From the NCBI RefSeq assembly GCF_003716325.1, contig NZ_RDSR01000029.1, forward strand, positions 1 through 36,291: a stretch of DNA of 36,291 nucleotides, in the 5' to 3' direction. Both the position numbers and the translations under genes were made by a program. The first letter of the stretch is position 1; the number at the start of each line of letters is the position of its first letter. Source of the DNA: Cryobacterium tepidiphilum. Its GTDB lineage: Bacteria > Actinomycetota > Actinomycetes > Actinomycetales > Microbacteriaceae. Below are positions 32,411-36,291 of the stretch, piece after piece. The notes beneath the pieces were generated by a model. It saw only the letters and a list, made by a program, of their open reading frames with translations, was not told the origin of the DNA and did no database searches.

Positions 32411-33336
32411 GCCACGCCCACCCTCGCCTGTCGCTCAACCAGGCGACCATCAAGTACGCCTCCTTCGATGAGGCGCTGGCGCTCACAGCGGATGCCGGCA
32501 TCCGCTCCATTGGACTCTGGCGGGAGCCCGTGGCCGAGGTGGGCCTGGCCCAGGCGGCGACGCGGCTCACCGCCTCCGGGCTGCGTTTCTCGAGCCTCTG
32601 CCGGGCCGGCTTCTTCACCGCGCCGGAGGGCCCGGAGCGCCGTCGGGCCATCGACGACAACCGCCGCGCCATCGAGGAGACGGTCACACTCGCCGCCGCT
32701 GGCGCCGACGGGTCGGCGGCGGTGTTGGTGCTCGTCGCCGGCGCGCTTCCGGAGGGATCGAAGGACCTGGCGGGCGCCCGTTCTCGCGTGCAGGACGCCA
32801 TCGCCGAACTGGTGCCGGACGCCATCGCGGCCGGGGTGACGCTGGGTGTCGAGCCGCTGCATCCGTTGTTCGCCGCCGACCGCGCCGTGGTCTCGACCCT
32901 CGGGCAGGCTCTCGACATCGCCGAGCAGTTCCCCGCCGAAGCGGTGGGCGCCATCGTCGACACGTACCACATCTGGTGGGACCCGCAGGTGCTGAACCAG
33001 ATCGCACGCGCTGCTGCGGGGCGCCGGATCGCCAGTTACCAGGTCTGCGACTGGCTGACTCCCCTGCCAGCGGATGTGCTGCTCGGGCGGGGCCAGCCGG
33101 GCGAGGGCCACATCGATTTCGCGCCCATGACGCGCGCCGTGCTCGATGGCGGTTACACCGGCGATATCGAGGTGGAGATCTTCAACCAGGCGATTTGGGA
33201 TGCTCCGGCCGCGGAGACCGTGCGGCGCACGATCGACGCATTTGCGGCGGCGGTTCCCGTCGATCCAGCGGTCGCTGCTCTCGCGGCTGCCGACGTCGAG
33301 GCTCCCGCGGTCGGGGTGCCTGCCCTCCAGGTGTAG
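32407..33336 (+). CDS. Sugar phosphate isomerase/epimerase (xylose isomerase-like TIM barrel)
   Basis: A 309-residue AP-endonuclease-2/xylose-isomerase-like TIM barrel. Metal-ligand segments are GVEPLHP (E), VDTYHIWWDP (D, H), YQVCDWL and IEVEIFN (E). It starts inside the DUF993 stop (ATGA). It probably isomerises or epimerises a keto sugar or inosose intermediate of the same route. The last 35 residues, rich in Ala/Val/Pro, look like a non-catalytic tail. It ends 15 bp before the convergent HIBADH-family gene. Confidence 0.87.
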   Translation: MSHAHPRLSLNQATIKYASFDEALALTADAGIRSIGLWREPVAEVGLAQAATRLTASGLRFSSLCRAGFFTAPEGPERRRAIDDNRRAIEETVTLAAAGADGSAAVLVLVAGALPEGSKDLAGARSRVQDAIAELVPDAIAAGVTLGVEPLHPLFAADRAVVSTLGQALDIAEQFPAEAVGAIVDTYHIWWDPQVLNQIARAAAGRRIASYQVCDWLTPLPADVLLGRGQPGEGHIDFAPMTRAVLDGGYTGDIEVEIFNQAIWDAPAAETVRRTIDAFAAAVPVDPAVAALAAADVEAPAVGVPALQV

Positions 33337-33351
33337 ACGCGGGGGCCCCGG

Positions 33352-34257
33352 TCAGGGCTCGTCCGACATCCTCTCGCCGCACATCTGCTCGACCGTGCCG
33401 AGCACGCCCGTGTGGTCGAGCGACCCGGCCCCGTCCGCCACCATGCGCTCGAACAGCGTTGTGGTCGCGGCGGCGACCGGCAGGCTGAGCTGGCGGGCGT
33501 CTGCCGTTTCCATCGTGAAACGCAGTTCCTTCAGCTGGTTGAGTGCGCTGCCGCCGCCGGCGAAGTCCCGGGTGCGGTAGCGTTCCCCCTTCTGCCGGAG
33601 GACCTCGGAGCCGGCCAGCCCGCCGGAGAGCAGTTCGAAGAGCGGCTCGAGCGGAAGCCCCCCGGCCTCCGCAAGGACGGTCGCCTCGGCAACTGCTGCG
33701 ACGGTCGCAGCGACCACCACCTGGTTGCACAGTTTGGCGAGGGCGCCGCTGCCGCTCGGGCCGAGGTGCCGCACCGTTGCGCCGAGAGCCGCGAAGACCG
33801 GTCCAAGGCGCCGGACGGCGTCGGCGTCCCCGCCCACCATCACGCTCAGGGTGCCGGCCGCAGCTCCGATCGGGCCGCCGCTCACGGGGGCGTCGACAAC
33901 GCGGATGCCGTCCGAAGCGAGATGTGCGGCGAGCTCAGCAACGCGCGGCGGTGAGACGGTGCCGTGGACGACGAGGATCGGGTCGTCGATTCCCGCCGAC
34001 GCCCACCCGGAGCGAAGCTCGTCGAGCAGCGACTCCACCTGCGGCAGGTCGGGAAGAACGGTCAGCACGATCGGGCGGGCTGCGGCCGCCACGTCGGGCG
34101 CGACGGTGGCCGTGTCGGCGAGACGATCGGCGACGGCCGCGGTGCGGTTCCACACTGTGATCCGGCCGAAGGCAGTGATGAGATTGCGCGCCATCGGCAT
34201 TCCCATCGGCCCCAGGCCAAGTACCGCGATGTCGTCTGCCGTGATGATCGATTCCAC
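33352..34257 (-). CDS. 3-hydroxyisobutyrate dehydrogenase-family NAD(P)-dependent oxidoreductase
   Basis: A 301-residue beta-hydroxyacid dehydrogenase. NAD-binding GLGPMGMPMARN lies at about 13-24, the substrate motif DAPVSGGPIGAAAGTL at about 120-135, and the catalytic lysine in GALAKLCNQ at about 173-181. Relatives act on 3-hydroxyisobutyrate, tartronate semialdehyde or 6-phosphogluconate. The GTG at 34257 gives the family N-terminus; no strong Shine-Dalgarno is visible. It is convergent with the sugar operon and divergent from the Ala/Pro-rich exported protein, so it is probably transcribed alone. Confidence 0.88.
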   Translation of the reverse strand: MESIITADDIAVLGLGPMGMPMARNLITAFGRITVWNRTAAVADRLADTATVAPDVAAAARPIVLTVLPDLPQVESLLDELRSGWASAGIDDPILVVHGTVSPPRVAELAAHLASDGIRVVDAPVSGGPIGAAAGTLSVMVGGDADAVRRLGPVFAALGATVRHLGPSGSGALAKLCNQVVVAATVAAVAEATVLAEAGGLPLEPLFELLSGGLAGSEVLRQKGERYRTRDFAGGGSALNQLKELRFTMETADARQLSLPVAAATTTLFERMVADGAGSLDHTGVLGTVEQMCGERMSDEP

Positions 34258-34375
34258 GTTGACACCGTAGCGACTTCGAGACGCGTCGGCGCGGCGGCAA
34301 TTCCCGAGCAAGGGGTGGCGAATTCGTCCGCTCGGTGCTTTGCTCGGAGTCACTGAGCCCATCGGGGGGTGAAGA

Positions 34376-35446
34376 GTGGACGAAGCGTCGGAGCAGGCAC
34401 CGCGCAAACTCGCGTGCGGCGCGCTGCACAAAGCCTTGCTTGGTGCGCTCGTCGGTGCCGGGTTCGTCACGCTCAGCCTGCTCTCCGGGCACTCCCCTGC
34501 AAGCGCCGCCGAAGACGATGCGCCGTCTCTTGTTTCCGCCGTCGTCACCGAGGTGTCAGATGCGCTGGGCTCCGCTGACCTGCCGACGGATGCCACGGGG
34601 CCGGTTCCATCGGAGGGCGCCGCTCCCGTGCCGTCGCACACTGCTCCGTCGTCCCGGGCGGTCGAGAGCGCCGTGGACGACGTCGCGGATGTCGTAGTGC
34701 CCGCGCTTCGCGCGGTACCGGCTCTTCCCGCCCCCGCCGAAACCCCGGCGGCCCCGGCGGCCCCGGCGGCCGACGATGTCCTCACGGATGTCGCGGATGA
34801 GGCAACCGTCGTCACCACACCCGCAATGAGCGTCCTCGGTGCGGCGCTGGATTCCGCCCAGAGCATTGAAAAAGCCGCTGCGGAGCCCGCGGGCATTCTC
34901 CTCGGCCAGGCAGCCCAACCGGTGTCGGACCTGCTGGAATCGTCCGATGTGCTGGCGCCGCTCCACCCCGGCACTGTCGATGATCTACCCGGCGCGGCCG
35001 TCGACCTGCTCGAGCAGGTCGTCTTCGGCCCCTCCCCGCAGCCCGTTCCGCTGCCCATCGCCCTGCCCGGTGCTTACGTGCCGGATGTGCCGGATGTGTT
35101 CGCCACGGCCCCACGTGACCTCACTGCAGCACGCGGGACTCCGCTCTTCCGGTCCCTCCCTGGTGGCGCGGGGCGGGGTGCCGGCCCTCTCGAGAGCATC
35201 GGCTTCGCATCCGCTGTCCCTCTCCCCCTTGACCGCAGCCCGGGCCTCCCACTCGGCGGTCCGCCGGCAGTCCTGGTTGGTGCGGGGTCCAGCGCCTCGT
35301 CCGGAGCCGGTGCGGGTTCCGGGTCTCCCGCCCTTCTTCCCGCTGGCATCCTTCCCCGCCCGGGGTGGGGGCTGGCGTTGTCCACACTCGCCGACACCAG
35401 CTGGTGCGGCGGCATAGCCTTCGAGCCCGGCTCCACTCCTGACTGA
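34376..35446 (+). CDS. Exported Ala/Pro-rich hypothetical protein
   Basis: A 356-residue protein of no family I recognise. Residues about 18-45 form a signal peptide (LGALVGAGFVTLSLLSGHSPASAA). The mature chain is rich in Ala, Pro, Val and Asp, with weak short repeats (PALRAVPALPAPAETPAAPAAPA; VPDVPDVF) and a Gly/Ser-rich segment before a lone WCGG near the end. No catalytic pattern is visible. The GTG start has a GGGGGGTGAAG leader just upstream. It directly precedes the chaplin-like gene, in the same direction with a 71-80 bp gap, so both may belong to a cell-surface module. Confidence 0.72.
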   Translation: MDEASEQAPRKLACGALHKALLGALVGAGFVTLSLLSGHSPASAAEDDAPSLVSAVVTEVSDALGSADLPTDATGPVPSEGAAPVPSHTAPSSRAVESAVDDVADVVVPALRAVPALPAPAETPAAPAAPAADDVLTDVADEATVVTTPAMSVLGAALDSAQSIEKAAAEPAGILLGQAAQPVSDLLESSDVLAPLHPGTVDDLPGAAVDLLEQVVFGPSPQPVPLPIALPGAYVPDVPDVFATAPRDLTAARGTPLFRSLPGGAGRGAGPLESIGFASAVPLPLDRSPGLPLGGPPAVLVGAGSSASSGAGAGSGSPALLPAGILPRPGWGLALSTLADTSWCGGIAFEPGSTPD

Positions 35447-35526
35447 CCGGTCTGCCCTGCCGCTTTCGGCAGCACGCAGACCCGCCCTCATGGGCATTCA
35501 GTTTCAGTCAAGGAGAAATGTTCATC

Positions 35527-36291
35527 ATGAATTCTTTTGTCAAAAGGGGGCTCTATTGCGCCCTGTTCGTCGGGGGCTTGTCGCTCCTCGGCGTAGGAGC
35601 GGCCAACGCCGCAGAGACGTCGGGTGAGAACGGCGTCGCCTCGGGCAGTCAGGTCGCTCCCGACCTCGCAGCCCCGGTCGTCGTCGACGGCAATGCCATC
35701 TCATTGCTCGGCGACTCCTCCAGTTCGGGTTCGACGACGGATGCCACACCGTCGGGCACCGACACTGGCGGCGCGACGACAAGCGGCAGCGACGGCATCG
35801 CATCGGGCACGCAGATCGCACCGGATGCCGCCGCCCCGGTCACGGTCGACGGCAACGCCATCAGCCTCCTCGGAGACACCTCGACGAGCGGCTCCTCGGC
35901 CAACGGCAGCAACAGCACCGCTGGCAACTCGGCTCCGGCCACGACCGACGGAACCGACGGCACCGCATCGGGCACGCAGGTCGCGCCCGACGCCGACAGC
36001 CCGGTAAGCGTCGAGGGCAACGCCATCAGCCTGCTCGGTGACACGTCGACGACTGGTTCCTCGGCCAACGGCACGAGCAACACCACCAGCGGTGACGCTC
36101 CGGCAACGACCGACGGCACCGACGGCACCGCATCGGGCACGCAGGTCGCGCCCGACGCCGACACCCCGGTAAGCGTCGAGGGCAACGCCATCAGCCTTCT
36201 GGGCGACACGTCGACGACACGTTCCTCGGACGCGGCGCCGGCCACGGCGGCCGACGACACGACAACCGTCGACGTTGACTCATCACTCACG
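35527..36291 (+). CDS. Exported chaplin-like repeat protein (partial)
   Basis: 255 codons are visible and the frame is still open at the window end. A signal peptide (VKRGLYCALFVGGLSLLG, then GAANA cleaved near 28) precedes four repeats of GxASGxQxAPD...PVxVxGNAISLLGD. They begin at about residues 36, 90, 145 and 200, so the period is 54-55 residues, joined by Ser/Thr/Gly linkers. The pattern of PV-V-GN followed by hydrophobic residues recalls chaplin domains, but neither domain cysteine is present. ATG 35527 is preferred for its signal peptide; ATG 35518 sits too near the AAGGAG. A surface-coat or adhesion role is inference. Confidence 0.75.
   Translation, partial: MNSFVKRGLYCALFVGGLSLLGVGAANAAETSGENGVASGSQVAPDLAAPVVVDGNAISLLGDSSSSGSTTDATPSGTDTGGATTSGSDGIASGTQIAPDAAAPVTVDGNAISLLGDTSTSGSSANGSNSTAGNSAPATTDGTDGTASGTQVAPDADSPVSVEGNAISLLGDTSTTGSSANGTSNTTSGDAPATTDGTDGTASGTQVAPDADTPVSVEGNAISLLGDTSTTRSSDAAPATAADDTTTVDVDSSLT
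35632..36291 (+). repeat. Tandem coding repeats of the chaplin-like protein
   Basis: Units start at about 35632, 35794, 35959 and 36124 (162-165 bp). The third and fourth are nearly identical at DNA level over the ASGTQVAPDAD to NAISLLGD part, which suggests recent duplication; the first is most diverged. Confidence 0.85.

Noticed and set aside
35457..35472. CTGCCG-CTTT-CGGCAG hairpin between the two exported-protein genes
   Set aside because: No T-run follows, and the stem is only six pairs; a terminator cannot be claimed.
1..36291. CRISPR arrays, insertion sequences, rRNA, prophage genes
   Set aside because: No direct-repeat/spacer pattern, transposase, integrase or rRNA sequence was seen on either strand.

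Overview
The window reads as chromosome from a high-GC Gram-positive actinobacterium, probably Microbacteriaceae. Grounds are strongly GC-biased codons, frequent GTG/TTG starts, a Brevibacterium/Arthrobacter-type homoprotocatechuate dioxygenase, a tRNA without an encoded CCA, and exported GH25-like and chaplin-like proteins. The genus cannot be fixed by eye.

Layout. (1) 1-5199: a 2-oxoacid dehydrogenase operon on the minus strand (E1 alpha, E1 beta, start of E2), a divergent LysR regulator, and a coupled pair of a salicylate-hydroxylase-type flavin monooxygenase and an NAD(P)-binding oxidoreductase. A decayed MarR remnant at about 5495-5611 marks a join. (2) 5618-8119: a histidine phosphatase and a divergent ThDP-dependent decarboxylase-like enzyme. 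(3) 8127-18089: a homoprotocatechuate (3,4-dihydroxyphenylacetate) meta-cleavage island. A MobA-type aromatic hydroxylase and an MHS transporter run leftward. Divergently run an unusual FAH-RraA fusion, a GntR/FCD regulator, and HpaE, HpaD, HpaH and HpaI, ending at pyruvate and succinate semialdehyde. One palindrome sits in the shared promoter region.

(4) 18083-27297: the most unusual part. Three leftward transcription units and one rightward IclR regulator are linked by a near-identical 15-bp dyad, TTYCATWAWWCGGAA, 26 to 56 bp upstream of the first gene of each unit. The units carry: MFS transporter, pseudo-PRTase and carbamoylase-type amidohydrolase; a maleate-isomerase/Asp-Glu-racemase-fold enzyme, SDR and ornithine cyclodeaminase-like protein; and a class 1B dihydroorotate dehydrogenase-like flavoprotein, a second pseudo-PRTase and a PyrK-like iron-sulfur flavoprotein. 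This looks like pyrimidine-biosynthesis folds redeployed in an inducible pathway, perhaps for orotate, a hydantoin or another cyclic ureide. The substrate is inference.

(5) 27298-30000: tRNA-Arg(ACG), an exported GH25-like protein and a LacI regulator, bracketed by two copies of a roughly 60-bp nested palindrome. (6) 29999-33336: a promoter with a LacI-type operator drives a Gfo/Idh/MocA dehydrogenase, a DUF993 protein and a sugar-isomerase-like TIM barrel, a small carbohydrate-derivative catabolic operon. (7) 33352-36291: a 3-hydroxyisobutyrate-dehydrogenase-family enzyme, an Ala/Pro-rich exported protein, and the start of an exported protein built of 55-residue cysteine-free chaplin-like repeats that runs off the end.
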